DNA of 64,000 bases, taken from positions 482,912,252-482,976,251 of the forward strand of contig NC_085137.1 in assembly GCF_035046485.1 (NCBI RefSeq), read 5' to 3'. The notes below the pieces were generated by a model, which was given only the letters and a program-made list of their open reading frames with translations, searched no databases and was not told the DNA's origin. Below, one piece after another: positions 21,399 through 34,034 of the stretch (position 1 is the stretch's first letter; each line of letters starts with the position of its first letter). The DNA is from Aedes albopictus. Lineage: Eukaryota > Arthropoda > Insecta > Diptera > Culicidae. A program made the translations under genes and the position numbers.

Positions 21399-22651
21399 GA
21401 AAAAAATTTCATTGAATTCTGAGAAGCTTGGTACCAATTTGTACGATAATAAAAAAAATCCCCATCCTATGTGGAAAACAGTAAAATTATTGTCGAACAC
21501 TGCTTTTTGGTTTTGAGCAAAAAACTGCTTTTGAATAGTTGATGATTGCTGATGACTGAATGATGGTTTCTTGACCTTAAGGATTCCTGTAGATGCTAAA
21601 AAAATCATCATTTTGCAACTTGCTGCATAAATAACTATGTGCAGCGTTATTGATTCCAGAAAAATCCAGTGTGTGATTTTTTAAACAACATCTCACAGGA
21701 AAGTCTATAAAATGTACATTCCTTAAATAAAAAGAAAATCGACCTCCTTCGTAACGACTTTCTTTGTAGCTGCGGATAAGAAATACACGTTATTTCACAA
21801 AGCTAATTTGTAGTGTTCAAAAGCATGTACTTTAAGAATAGTTCATTAGTCCGACAACTGGTAGTCCCCAGATCGATCAAACAAGGGGATTGTTTTTATG
21901 ATAGTAAAAAGAGATCGGACAAGCGATACACAGTACAGACATTGACGTCAATATCTTGCTCCAATCGCTTGGCCATAACAATAATAATGGTGATTAGAAG
22001 TACAGTAAGCAAACTCCCCAGTTTTAAAGCACTCGTCTACCCGTCTTTAGCATATATTTATATTCTATTTACGATCCCGAACCGTTCATAATGGGATGGG
22101 CAGGACCGATTCTATCCGCTCACCCATATAATTTCCACCCGATTGTGTTCGAATTCGATGGAAAATCCATCAAATAGATACATACGTGGTTCCCCAAAGC
22201 TCGCAAACTTGTCCAACGCTTCGCTGTACGTTTCATTCGCGATTAAATCGGGTTCGGTACGGTTCCCAAGCGTGGCGAAAATTGGTGCTTTGTTAAGAAT
22301 TTCTGATGTTGGTTTTTATGAATGAATCGATGAATGTGTGCAAGTTCGTTGACCTTCTATAACGAGTATAACCGATCGACCGAATACCCCATAAATAACT
22401 TGAACTGTGTAAATACTTTGATTACCACTGACCCTACGGGTCCACAATCAATTTTAGAAACCGGTTCGTTCCATGCATGGAACGATTACGTTAAGGTGCA
22501 CCGAAACAATTCAACGTTTCGTTTCGATCAAATTCGTTATCTTGCCAAGCATACACGCAAAAAAATCCGTTCCGATATACGTGCACTCCCAGTCACGGCA
22601 ACGGGAACAAACGGGAACTATGCATAGCAACGATAACAACAATAAGAAATG
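21399..22651. other. Largely unique non-coding DNA
   Basis: No repeat boundary recognised. Several short ORFs on the plus strand (21813-22627) lack domains. Moderate GC and lack of repeats from about 22050 to 22620 suggest single-copy DNA. Confidence 0.4.
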
Positions 22652-22653
22652 TA

Positions 22654-22724
22654 CACCGTGAACTAGAGATCACGTTTTCCAGAACTCCCATATTGACAGC
22701 TGGAACTAGTTCCAGTTCACGGTG
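22654..22724. mobile_element. 71-bp TA-flanked mini-MITE
   Basis: Ends CACCGTGAACTAG and the complement of CACCGTGAACTGG, with TA at 22652-22653 and 22725-22726. A GAACTAGTTC palindrome lies near the right end. One of the smallest plausible TIR elements here. Confidence 0.65.
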
Positions 22725-23354
22725 TATATTTGCTTGTTCTCATATTTGCGTTTGTTTGTTCACGTTTATCAGAACGGTTTTCTGAGCGTGTAGCTTCCAA
22801 TTGACTGAGTAAACGGTGAAATTGCGCCTGATTTTTTATTTTTATGCTTAAGTCGCTCCACGCGTACTCGTTGCACACTTCTTCGGGGTAACAATGGAAA
22901 GTAAGAGATTTCCGCCAAATATTGACTACATACTGAGCTTGTTATACCCGCGATCTAGATGCATCCGGCTGCTGCTCCTCTCGTTCGCTTGCACTAGGTT
23001 TACCTACAACCGAGCAATTAACTTGTTATTTTATTGGGTTGCTTCTGTTTGGCTTTAAGCTCAAACGCCTGAGGGATACTCGCTGTTCCACAATTATCTA
23101 CAGGAGATTCGACGCGGTCCGGCCGGAGTAGGCCTACGGACGCGGTAACAAGAAGCGATTATCTTCGTCGGCGTAGGCCCTTTCTCAACGAAGGTTACTA
23201 GGGCTCATTGATTGCCGTTTTTGTTTTTTATTTTGCTGGTTGCCGAGGAGGTAATGATCCCAAATTCATACGATTGGCTTGTCGAAAATATTCAAATAGG
23301 ACAAAACAACTTTCTAGAAAAAATGCTGGAAATATGCGTCACGTATTATCTTAA
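22725..23354. other. Non-repetitive GC-richer stretch
   Basis: About 22840-23215 is unique-looking, with CpG-bearing words (GACGCGGTCCGGCCGGAGTA, TACGGACGCGG). No ORF with a known domain. Candidate regulatory DNA. Confidence 0.35.
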
Positions 23355-23358
23355 TTAA

Positions 23359-24523
23359 CCCTCTAATACCCAAATTTATTATTTGGATCTAAATATCATT
23401 TTTTAGTCATCCAAAATCGATTTTGAGAAATTTGGTTTTTGATTTTTTCTAATTTTTATTTTTGAACATCCCAATACTTTTATATTTTTCCTAGAAGTAT
23501 ATTTGGGATACCGATTTTTTTTAAAACATTTTGAGATTTTATGATTAATGTTTAAATATTTTTTATTTTAAATTTTCACGGAAAATTTAATTTTCCGTGT
23601 AACTTTAAGGAAAATAATTTTAAAGTGTATTGAACTTCCTTAAACTCTTTTATATAATATAATGATTGAGGAAAATTTTAAAATATTGTAATTGTTGTGC
23701 TTCAATACAAAAGAAACAATGTCATCTGAAGGGTGATCAAAACTTCAATTTTTCAATGATTTAACCCTCTAATACCCAATTTTTTTATTTTGATCTAAAA
23801 TCGATTAAAACATGCTTTGGAAGATTATTCTTTTTAATTCTCGATTTCGTGTATTTCAGTTTTTGATTTTTTTAATTTTTATTTTTGAACATTCCCATAC
23901 TTTTATATTTTTCCTGGAAGCCTATTTGGGGTACGGATTTTTTGAGATGAAAATATTTTGAGATTTTATGATTATTGTTGAAATATTTTTATTTTTTTTT
24001 CATGGAAAATTTTATTTTCCGTGTAATTTTAAGGAAAATAATTTAAGAGGGTATTCGATTCCCTTAAACTATTAAACTAGGATAGAATGATTTGGGAAAA
24101 ATTTAAAATATGTTAATTGTAGCGATTCAAAGCAAAATAAACAATGACTTCTGAAAGGTGACTAAAACATCAATTTTTCAATGATTTTTAAAAAATGTAA
24201 GTATGCTTCAAAATACACCAAAATTTATTTTGAGATATACAAAACAGTCCTAAATATCAGCCAAAAATATAAAAATTTTGATTTTCCACGAAACAAAAAT
24301 TACAAAAATGCTCAAACTATACCCCGTCTAAAGGCGGGATTGGGTATTAGAGGGTTAAAAAAATATAAATACTCTTCAAAAGAAACCAAAAACCATTTCG
24401 AGATACACAAAATAGTCCTAAATATCAGCCAAAAAAAATTAAATTTTTGATTACCCAGGAAATAAAAAATACAAAAATGTTCAAACTATACCCCGTCTAA
24501 AGGCGGGGTTGGGTATTAGAGGG
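23359..24523. mobile_element. piggyBac-type MITE (outer copy)
   Basis: Ends CCCTCTAATACCC and GGGTATTAGAGGG, flanked by TTAA (23355-23358, 24524-24527), the piggyBac duplication. Removing the inner copy plus one TTAA leaves 571 bp, close to the inner copy's 590 bp. The two copies align along their lengths. Confidence 0.9.
23765..24354. mobile_element. piggyBac-type MITE (inner copy, self-nested)
   Basis: Same termini and TTAA flanks (23761-23764, 24355-24358). It sits in a TTAA that is part of the outer copy's interior. The equivalent interior point of the inner copy (CAATGATTTTTAAAAAATG) is unoccupied. Confidence 0.9.
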
Positions 24524-24527
24524 TTAA

Positions 24528-25479
24528 TAGTGTTATGTCTTGATAAAAACACAATGATGTTGTATGATGTTCTCATTTTAGTCAAGGTGCCTCAAAAGAC
24601 AAGTTTTTGGTAAATTCTTATTTCGAATTATGCTGCATCCTATAAAAAACTTTGTGTTTCGTTAAAGAGAGAGTACTTTCATTTGAAGGGAAAGGCATCC
24701 TTCTTGGATTAAACTGACGTTTTTTATCAGTCAATCAATTTTTCCATCATGTTGGAGCTCCAGTTGCAAATCTCAGGTCATCATAAGAAAGCTGAAATCT
24801 CAGGTTTTTGAAAAACCCCTAGATTTTGCATGATAATTAAACACATTTGTACATCATATAGAAATGTCCCGAAGTCAATGCTTCGTTACCAAGAGCTGTA
24901 ATGCACTTGGTGGTACATACACTTAATTGCACTACGTCATATTTATGGCGAAATCCTTAGTAGATTTATGTCCAGATCTCTGTTAATGATTTTCTAATGC
25001 ATTATTCTCATGATCCTTGCTGGATCTTCTCAAACAAAAATCGATGTGGGTTTCTTTCGTAAACCCTGAAGAAATAATTAAAAATGCACTTGGCAATTCT
25101 CTAATGACCTCCATTAATATATAATTTACTGTTGATTTATGAGAAAAAAAAATTAAAGGTATTTTTTTTTTCTTTGAAAATTTGGAATTCACTAAATATA
25201 GTTTTATTGACGAATTCTTGGATTTTTTTTTAGAAGTTTCTATCTTCACGAAATACCCAGGAAATCTCTAGAGAAAATCCTGAACCCTAGAATAATGATG
25301 AAAAACTCATATTGAAATGTATACAGAAATCCTTGGAGAAATTATTGTGGTGTCCCATATGAAAGTCTTGTTGGAACCCCTGACGAATGTCTGAAAGATT
25401 CTCTAATTTCTTTACTGATTTCTGGACAATTTCTAGGAGAAACCTTTGAAGAAGTATATATTTCTTGGACATATTTATT
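24528..25479. other. AT-rich DNA, no gene seen
   Basis: Degenerate 'gaaatccttgg/ctagagaaaatcc' repeats at 25240-25450; otherwise featureless. Confidence 0.45.
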
Positions 25480-25487
25480 GCCCGAGC

Positions 25488-25745
25488 AGAGTAGAACAGC
25501 AAATTAATAACTACGAAATCACTTAACCTGTTTTTATATCTTGTTTTGTTATTATTGAATTATCAAAGCATAGCTTTTCCATAACAAATTTTGTTGGACA
25601 ATCTCATTTTGTTATTATCAAGCTATTGATATACATTCACTGAATTACATTTCAATAACATGTTTTGTTGAAGTACAAGTTTATTGTTGCACTATTGATC
25701 AACTTATTAACAATAGCACAACAGTAACAAGTTTTGAAATCAGGG
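25488..25745. repeat. TAACAA/TTTTGTTA-rich repeat with CCCGAGCA edge
   Basis: Starts near GCCCGAGCAGAGTAG and is dense in AACAAGTTTTG and TTTTGTTATTAT words also found in the elements at 43432-44208 and 52097-56110. Probably a member of that MITE group; the right end is not resolved. Confidence 0.5.
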
Positions 25746-26873
25746 CAACCATTCGACAATTATGACGTGTCCCTTTGTGTTGTTCCATTTTTGTATTCAG
25801 TTAAGAAGGAAATTTCTGAACGACTCCTCCAAAGAATTCCTCGAATACTTGAGATGAACTTCGGGACAAATGATTACAGGAAATTCTGAAGAAATCCTTG
25901 AAGGGATTCTATGCAGAATTCTGGAGGAATATCTAGAAAACTCCTTGAAAATCCGAGAAAGATTCCGTAAAAGAACACTCGGGGAAATTTCTGAAGATTT
26001 TTTTGGGGTTCTTTATGGAAATGAATTTCGTCGAATTTCTGGAAGAATTTTATGTCAAACTCCTGAAAAAAATCATCAGAGAAGTCCCTTGATAAACATA
26101 GAAGGAGTTTCTGACGGAATCCTTAGAGAAATAAATGAAGGAATATTAGAAAACAAATATTGCAGATATTTCGTGTGAAAGTCCTGTAGGAATCATCAGA
26201 GGAAGTTCAGGAGATCCTGTTTATTTAAGTAATCCCTGACGATCATTGTATCTATAGCTTGATAAGGATTTAAAACATAATAAAAAATTGATATCCCAAA
26301 AACTTAAAAACATACGTTGCTAAGCTTCTTATATATTTCGTCGAAAATTTTGATTTTTTTTTAACAACAGAAACAGATTGCTGCTCGAGACCAAAACTAC
26401 GACAACATGAAAAAAACTAAGTTAACTAGACTTCCAATAGTCCAAATTGGCAAGATAGGGCTAATCTACATAAAGTTATAGCGATTCCAGGAAATTCGAT
26501 GAAAACATTCGTGAAATGATGCAATTTGCTTACGACAACGAAATCGTTTTCGTTTGCATCTTCGGACTTAATAAACTGAATGAAATGAAATTTTGAACAA
26601 TCATGCCTCCTGCAATTACCTATGTTTGAAAGACGATTTTGTCTATTTTTGTGGCGTTTCAGTCTTTTCGGGAATCAAAAACAACAATATGTTTTCTGTT
26701 TCCAACGTTTCGATCCTTAATGGTTGAATCTTCTTCGGGGAATGAAATTAATTGCAGTTTTATCGTCTAGTAGTTCACGGTGTCAAAATATCAATTATTA
26801 TCGAACTTTGATGCACCTCGAATTTTTCTTCACAGATTACTAGAATTTCGGCTATATTCGAAAAGTTTGAAAA
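25746..26873. other. Degenerate repeats and AT-rich DNA
   Basis: 25800-26220 is the 'ggaattctggagg' mosquito repeat, read through by a spurious 102-codon ORF. The remainder shows nothing recognisable. Confidence 0.45.
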
Positions 26874-26875
26874 TA

Positions 26876-27239
26876 CAGTCTCTTACCGATTTTGGCAACA
26901 CGAGATAAATTTTATGTTGCCAAAATGAAGTGTTGCAAAAATCGGTAAAAAAAAGATTGTGGTTTATTTTCAACTTTTATGCGTTATTTTGGCTTATATT
27001 ATAAATATGAACTATTCACAAGTTAGTGAACGCTCCCCTTAGGTGACGTTCATAAACTACGTCATGATTTGTAAAAATGGTGATTTTGGAAAAGTGAATG
27101 AATTTTGCTTTTTTTAAACAAGTAATGGCTAAACATATGTATTTGCAACGGGGAAAAAATGTTGCCAAAATCGGTAAGAAAATGTTGCCAAAAACGGGTG
27201 TTTCCAAAATCGGGTGTTGCAAAAATCGGTAAGGGACTG
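26876..27239. mobile_element. TA-inserting MITE, 364 bp
   Basis: Ends CAGTCTCTTACCGATTTTGG and the complement of CAGTCCCTTACCGATTTTTG, TA-flanked (26874-26875, 27240-27241). GTTGCCAAAATCGG-type words recur internally at both ends. Tc1/mariner superfamily is likely from the TA target. Confidence 0.85.
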
Positions 27240-27241
27240 TA

Positions 27242-28069
<828 letters not shown>

Positions 28070-28197
28070 CTGTTTTCTTGCGTGCGTTATCGACAGAATC
28101 GTGCAGGCAGGAGCGGCCTACACTTCTGAACCAATCGAGGGGTGTTGTAGTTGTGGTCGTCATGGTGGTACTTAGTGCAGTGTGACCAGTTTTTCTA

Positions 28198-28203
28198 TTT
28201 ATT
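28198..28203 (-). promoter_or_regulatory. Polyadenylation signal AATAAA
   Basis: The minus-strand AATAAA begins 28 nt after the aldolase stop codon. This is a short 3' UTR, but the position is usable. Confidence 0.55.
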
Positions 28204-28230
28204 CTTTGAGTTTGTGTGAGCGTTTATGTT

Positions 28231-28386
28231 TTAGTAAGCATGCGATTTCACAAACAAACTGGCGTTGGCGGCGTACGAGTGAATCGAACCGGCGACGTAT
28301 TTTGCTTGGCTTGCCAATCCGTTAGCCTTGGCACGCTTGATAAGCTCGTCCTGGGCGGCCTTGATGTTCTCCTTCTTGCCTCCCCA
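28231..28386 (-). CDS. Ald: Fructose-bisphosphate aldolase, terminal coding exon (partial)
   Basis: The 51 residues from Trp (28386) to the stop (28231-28233) match the C-terminus of class I fructose-1,6-bisphosphate aldolase, the cytosolic glycolytic enzyme that splits fructose-1,6-bisphosphate into two triose phosphates. Diagnostic features are [12 protein letters not shown], then [11 protein letters not shown], then the flexible tail ending SLFVKSHAY. The final tyrosine is the mobile catalytic residue of the family. Drosophila Ald is known to use alternative 3' exons encoding different C-termini; this may be one such exon. The splice acceptor is uncertain: the nearest minus-strand AG is at 28381-28380, inside the WGG codons, and a repeat begins just upstream (about 28392). 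The active-site lysine and barrel are not in this window, and I see no other aldolase exon here. No poly-A tract follows, which argues against a processed pseudogene. Confidence 0.85.
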   Translation of the reverse strand, partial: WGGKKENIKAAQDELIKRAKANGLASQAKYVAGSIHSYAANASLFVKSHAY

Positions 28387-28391
28387 TTTTT

Positions 28392-28715
28392 GTAATAAAA
28401 GTGGCACTGGCCAAAATAGAAGCATTGCCGCAGTTTTGGCCACATTCTCAACTTTGGTTATTTTGGCCAAACAATTGTATTTCATATGAATGTGGCCAAA
28501 TTAGAAGCACCTTGGCCAAAACAGACATATGGTAGCTGATTTTTCATGAAAAATTATTTTTCTCTCTCAGTTTTTAATCAAAATGTATGGTTTCCACAGC
28601 TGTATTCATCATATTATATTAGGATCTACTAGTAAAAAATAAATTTATGCCGATTTAGATTGCAACAGGCTGAAAACCGCACTATGGCCAAAACTGAAGC
28701 TTCTACCCTACTAGG
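28392..28715. repeat. GGCCAAAA-rich repeat upstream of the aldolase exon
   Basis: TGGCCAAAATAGAAGC near 28408 is inverted as GGCCAAAACTGAAGCTTCTA near 28685, with further GTGGCCAAATTAGAAGCA words between. Looks like a MITE; exact ends unclear. Confidence 0.55.
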
Positions 28716-30199
28716 CGAAAAAATAACAATTTATTCCATTCCCTGAAGAAGATCCACTTATTGTTCCATTTAGTTCAGGAATGAAACGGTGACATGGTAA
28801 GCGTTCGCTTTGCATACATTAAGATTTTTACAAGAATTAAAACGCCTCTTGGCGGCATTTTTTGAAAAAAAAAACAAAAACAAGATTTTTAGTAACGTCC
28901 TTGAAATAGATTTTCTAAGAAATCCTCACTTAATTTGTGGAATTTCCAATTATCTCCTACAAATAAAAATTGGTTCATTAAATTCGTTTGAAACTTTCTA
29001 TTTTCTCAGCTGGCCAGTAAGAAGCTCTCTTTCTTACATAATTTCCTCCATGCCTCTACGCATTATGAACTTACTGATTGTTTTTCAGTTCCCAAGATTT
29101 CAAATAAATTTCATCGGAAACTCCTGAATTAGTCTTCCTAGAAACAGTTCCTATTAATTTTTCAAAACATCGTGCTGGAGATCATTAATAATCGTTTCCA
29201 TATACCATCTGTGAATTCAAACAGATTCGTACATAAAGTATGTTTCACAACAGGATTTTGCAAAAATCCCACAAAAAATGGAAATATCTGGAAATTTTAT
29301 CATTGAGTTAACAACCTGAACTCAATTTTTGAACCCCTTTTTTGGTATTTTAACCCCCCCTTCCAATTATACTTTATACCTTTACTAATTTTCGATCCTT
29401 TCGGCTTCATTTTCGCATCCCCTAGGGAGCGATTTGGGCCACTTTGGGATTCACTGCTCTAGTTAAAACGGAAAGTTTTGAAACATTGTCAGCATATTCC
29501 AGAGTCCACAGATTCTATCATACGCTTCCCAACAGGAACGATAACTTACTATACTGGGCGCACTTCCGTGCCCCGACTGGATCGAATAACTGCAATACAC
29601 CAAAGTATGATGTCATATCAAAACAAGATATATTGATCAGTTGACTACCTCTTTTGTGATTCCGTGTTTGGGTAGTGTTAAGAACTCTGGAAACAAACAT
29701 GTGATTCCGAGAAGATTATGATGATTAAGGTTATTGCAAGTATACTATAATTTTAAATCCACGAAGCTGAACATGCTAGTCAATGTTTACTTAAAAATGA
29801 CTAGCATTTCTAGCTCTGTCTGCTGTATGGATGGCGAGTTCCGTGATTTTGGCATTTTCAGGTCAGCCATTGTGACAGCCATCTTTGGGTTGACTTATAC
29901 AAGTCCTTAATGCTAGTGCTAATTTGAATATTCAATTATTACAAACCGAAATTCAAAATTACTTGATGGCAATTCATCAACAGTAACGCAATTTACTTAG
30001 TCGAAGTTACCTCTCAAAAATCACTTAACGTACGGTGTACGCTTTTCATCAAATTCTGTTCAAGCTGGAAGCACTTCATGTAACTACCACAGTTGTCAAT
30101 GTTTCTTCTAACGTTAACAAATTATGATATAATTTCATTGAAAAACAGCAATCATGCTCCATCTTGCTATCCCGAACAGCCAATTATGACAAATTACAC
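28716..30199. other. AT-rich DNA, no gene seen
   Basis: Degenerate 'ttcctacaaa' units at 28860-29160 and a run of T and C at 29330-29360. Otherwise no supported feature. Confidence 0.45.
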
Positions 30200-31340
30200 A
30201 CAATCATATTTGTAAATGCAACGATGCAAACGTCGTCAAGTGCATTATTCGAGTCAAAGTTTCCCACAACCATTCGTCGTGTGGGCCTCTAGCAGTCTAA
30301 CCTCATAATCCCAACCTAGCCCAACCGGATCGCATTTGAGAAAGCACATCCGAGTGTGGACCGCCTCTTCCCGAATGCCATTATTAAACAGACATGTGTG
30401 CATGCTTTTATTTTATTTTTTTTTTCGCGCGCCATTATTACCTCAACTCAACCACCAGGTGCAGCAGCCAGCAGCGGCGGCGGTGGCGGCAGCGTTCATC
30501 GGGGGAGGCAACGGAGCCGGACGGCAAAAAAAATGGCACTTGCCGCTTTCTGCGTTTTCTCTTCCTGGCATCCCGCCGCCTCCATCAGTAAAGCTATGAC
30601 TGACTGCGGGGGGAAAAGTGGGAAAATCGGACCGCCACGCCGGGTTTCTGCCGCGGAGGTCTCTCCGGAAAAGAATGTGAGTGTATGTGCGAAGCATAAT
30701 GCATCCGTCCGAAACCGAAACACCACCACGCCACCCAACTCTCTCGCTCTCTCCCCGGCATTCATCAACTAATTCGAAAAAGATTTGCATAATTTTCTCC
30801 CCATGAGATTTGCATGATGAGAACTTCTTCGACGCGGCGATCAGAGCAACGCAGACGGAAAGAAGGCATAAGCGTTTCTTGAATTGCTCAGCGAGTTCAA
30901 CGACCACCGCAAGCTGCTCTCAAGATTAAAGTCTGATAAACATCGCAGCCAGCAATGAATTCCCGAGTACAAAGTGTGCTTTAATTAACAGAACTTGAAT
31001 GCCTCCCCCCCCCCCTCCTCATCGTTCCATGCTAATCACCACCGTGCAAGATTTCGAAAAGATTCCAATAATAACCGTGGTTGACTACCGTCGTCACACA
31101 AGTTTTAATTACTACCATTATGCATTCAATCGGGGCCTGGCCTGCAAGACGACCGACCTTGTCCGCTCGAATGGGTCCCCAAGTCACGATTGTTACGATT
31201 GAATCAAACCTGATTTTCCCGCCCCAGAAGTTCATTAACAAATTGGTCAGCTCATTAATCTTCGGTTATCATATTTCATTGAGTCGCTACGATCATCGAG
31301 ACGAGTAACGACATAATCATAGACCATTCGGCGGACCGCA
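30200..31340. other. Unique GC-rich region with POU-type octamers
   Basis: Non-repetitive, with CpG and GGCGGCGG-type tracts (30470-30660). Overlapping ORFs up to 154 codons on both strands have biased composition (Pro, Ala, Arg) and no domain, so none is called. GATTTGCAT occurs twice, 25 bp apart (30782, 30807), and ATTTGCAT again near 31380. This is the octamer bound by POU-domain factors, which makes regulatory DNA a reasonable guess. Confidence 0.4.
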
Positions 31341-33059
31341 CAAATTGCCAACGGGAGCAGGGATGCCTGGTGAAGCTTATTTGCATTGACTCTTAATGGA
31401 ATCGTTATTTATTGAAATCTTTCAACAATCATTAATGAGATACATACATTCAATAAAGAGATTATGTAACATCCATGGTAACAAAATCTCGTTTTATTTA
31501 TTGAAAAAACAAATAATTCATATTTCTTCTTCAATTCTACTTACTATCGCGACAAATACAAGATTAACTAAAATTAATAAGCAGCACCAGGAACGTGACA
31601 AAAATCTCCACTAAAATAGTTGTCTCATGAATCCGTCAATGATATGGCTAGCAAAGTGACCAGATATATTTTGCACTGATGCGGGACGCAGTTTTACATA
31701 AATCAAATTGTTAGATTTTCAGTAATAATCCTATTTTTCAAAAAAAAAAAACTTAAAATTATAAAAATACAGTTGCAGGCGTAACAAATAGAAAAATTGA
31801 AATAATTGTTAAATTTTCGAAAAATGTTGAATTTTTTATGAACTTGATTGACATGTTTGTCATAGATATACAGGTCGGACTCGATTATCCGGAGTATTGA
31901 TTTTTATTTCACTCCGGATAATCGAATTCTCCGGATAATCGAATCACAAAAAAAAAAATAATTTAAAAATGTATGGAAAAGTATATGTTTTTGTTATTTT
32001 ATGTGCATGAATCTGTGACGTAGTCAGAAATTTGAATTAAGGGATGTCCATAAATTACGTAACACATTTTTTTTATTTCCTCCTAATCATACTGCTTTAA
32101 TGAGACCCCTGAAGTTTTTGTATTGGTCATCACACTATGTTGAGTTCCCCATCTCCTCGTAAAGGGTGACGTAAGTTATAGGCGTTCCTTTAGAATATTG
32201 TATACAGTGGGACCTTGATTGTATTTTAGGCTGACATTATCGGCATAGTTTTTTTCGTGAATTTTGAACTCCATAAAAAGGTTCTGATTCTATCAAATGT
32301 AACAATACAGTTAATGGGGAATGGTGAAGGAGTGTGGTTTATGATAATTTTTGTCAGTTTTGATGAACGAGAAAAAAATGTAATGAATAGGGCTGTAGTA
32401 TTAGAAATGTACTTTTGCGATTTGTAGCGGAACAATTTTATCTTCTATTTTTTTGTTGGCATGATATGCCTACTGTAACACAGTCTTCTCGGAGCTTGTA
32501 ATAATCGGCTTCTTGAACGATGTTGGTGCCTGGGAACCTATTTAAAGATCAATTGGAAGTTTGTATGGGAGCGATTTGTCGAACCACCCCTCGTCGCAGT
32601 TTGTACTGGGCGAATCTGTCAAACAGTTACCCTGCTGTCAAAAGGTGATTTAAAAAACATGATTTTAGGTACCAACCAAAATAAAGTTCTAAACACTTTG
32701 AAAAAAAAAATATAAGTGGCTCAGAAAATGGTTCTCTTTCGTATAAAATAAATAAAAATCAAAACATTTTCTTAAATTTAAAAACCCAATCATGTCCTGG
32801 CAAACAGGAGACAGAAGACGATAGGTGAAGTTGAACAGGTGTAGACAGCTTGAATCATAAATCATAATTGAGCGGCAAATAAAAATAACCATCACAAATA
32901 ACATTTCCCATTTCATATCAACGAGTGGATCCGTTTTCGTTGCCTTTCCGGGTTATAATATAAAGTATTGTAACCCAGAAAGAGCTTCTGCGCTAAGTCT
33001 ATGATACACATGAGAGCGGTGATGTCAATTTCGCAAAAACACGGTCAATACAAAACAAT

Positions 33060-34020
33060 CTCGCTGAAGGAATCATTATAGAAATCTTTAAACGAATTTC
33101 TTGATTTTCCCCTGGAAAAATCACTGGAGCAATCTTTAGAGAAGTTTGAAAGAAGTTTCTGAATCACTACGGAAATTACTGTAATTCATAGAAGATTTAT
33201 GTGAAAATTTCTTGAAAAATCCCCAGAGGAATCCATGAACAACATCCTGGAAGTCTATACCCGAGCAGGAACGAATTAGATATCATACCAAGATAAGGTA
33301 TTGAGTCATCGACAAAAAAAACCTCAATGAATTATTGGTTTGGTATTGCGGATTGCTTGAGGTATTATTAAATTATAGAACACGCACCTTTTATTGTTTT
33401 AGGTTTTGCATACCTTAGTTTAATATTCTACACCTATTCTCCCTGCTCGGGCATCTGGAAGTTCTTGGAGAAATCCCAATAAATATCCTGAGGAATATCT
33501 GAAAAAAACTGAATCTGAAAAATCCAAGCACGAGTTTCTACAGAAATTCAAGGTAAGGAGCTCCTGGAATAATCCTTGGAGAAATTCCAGCAGTTCTTTT
33601 GGGAATTCCTCCCTAAAGGACTTCTTATGCTCCACCAACAGAAAATTCTGGAAGAAACTTTAGAAAAATCCTTGGAGAAATCGCAAGAATAATTCTTAGG
33701 AAATTTATAGAGGAAACCCTGGTGGTATTGTAGGTAAAGAAAGGTAAGGAAGAATCTGCAGCAGTAATTCCTGAAGAAATCCCAGGTAGATTGAAGGATT
33801 CCATACGGAATTCTAAGAGGAATACCAATTGATAGCAACAGGAATCCATCTTATTTGAATTCTTCCAACTGCTGGAAGTCTGTACCGGGAATTCATCATT
33901 TAAAAAAAATCTCTGGAGGATTTTACCTTGGACATTCTAGAGGAATCCCAGTAGTAATATTCGAAGGAATCTCTACAGGCATTGTTTGGGGAATTCCTGG
34001 ATTAGCGTATGTTTTCGAAG
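33060..34020. repeat. Degenerate 'ggaattcctgg' repeat tract
   Basis: Loose tandem units of the diffuse mosquito repeat occupy most of this interval, interrupted by the MITE at 33260. Small ORFs in it are artefacts. Confidence 0.6.
33260..33451. mobile_element. CCCGAGCAGG-ended MITE, 192 bp
   Basis: Ends CCCGAGCAGG and CCTGCTCGGG are a perfect 10-bp inversion. The inner AATTAGATATCATACC/GGTATTGAG sequence is non-coding. Same terminal style as 43432-44208. No target duplication resolved. Confidence 0.7.
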
Positions 34021-34034
34021 GATACCGTAAATTA

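Noticed and set aside
30336..30907. Overlapping ORFs on both strands (87-154 codons)
   Set aside because: Low-complexity Pro/Ala/Arg/Ser composition in a GC-rich block with no domain and no splice-supported frame.
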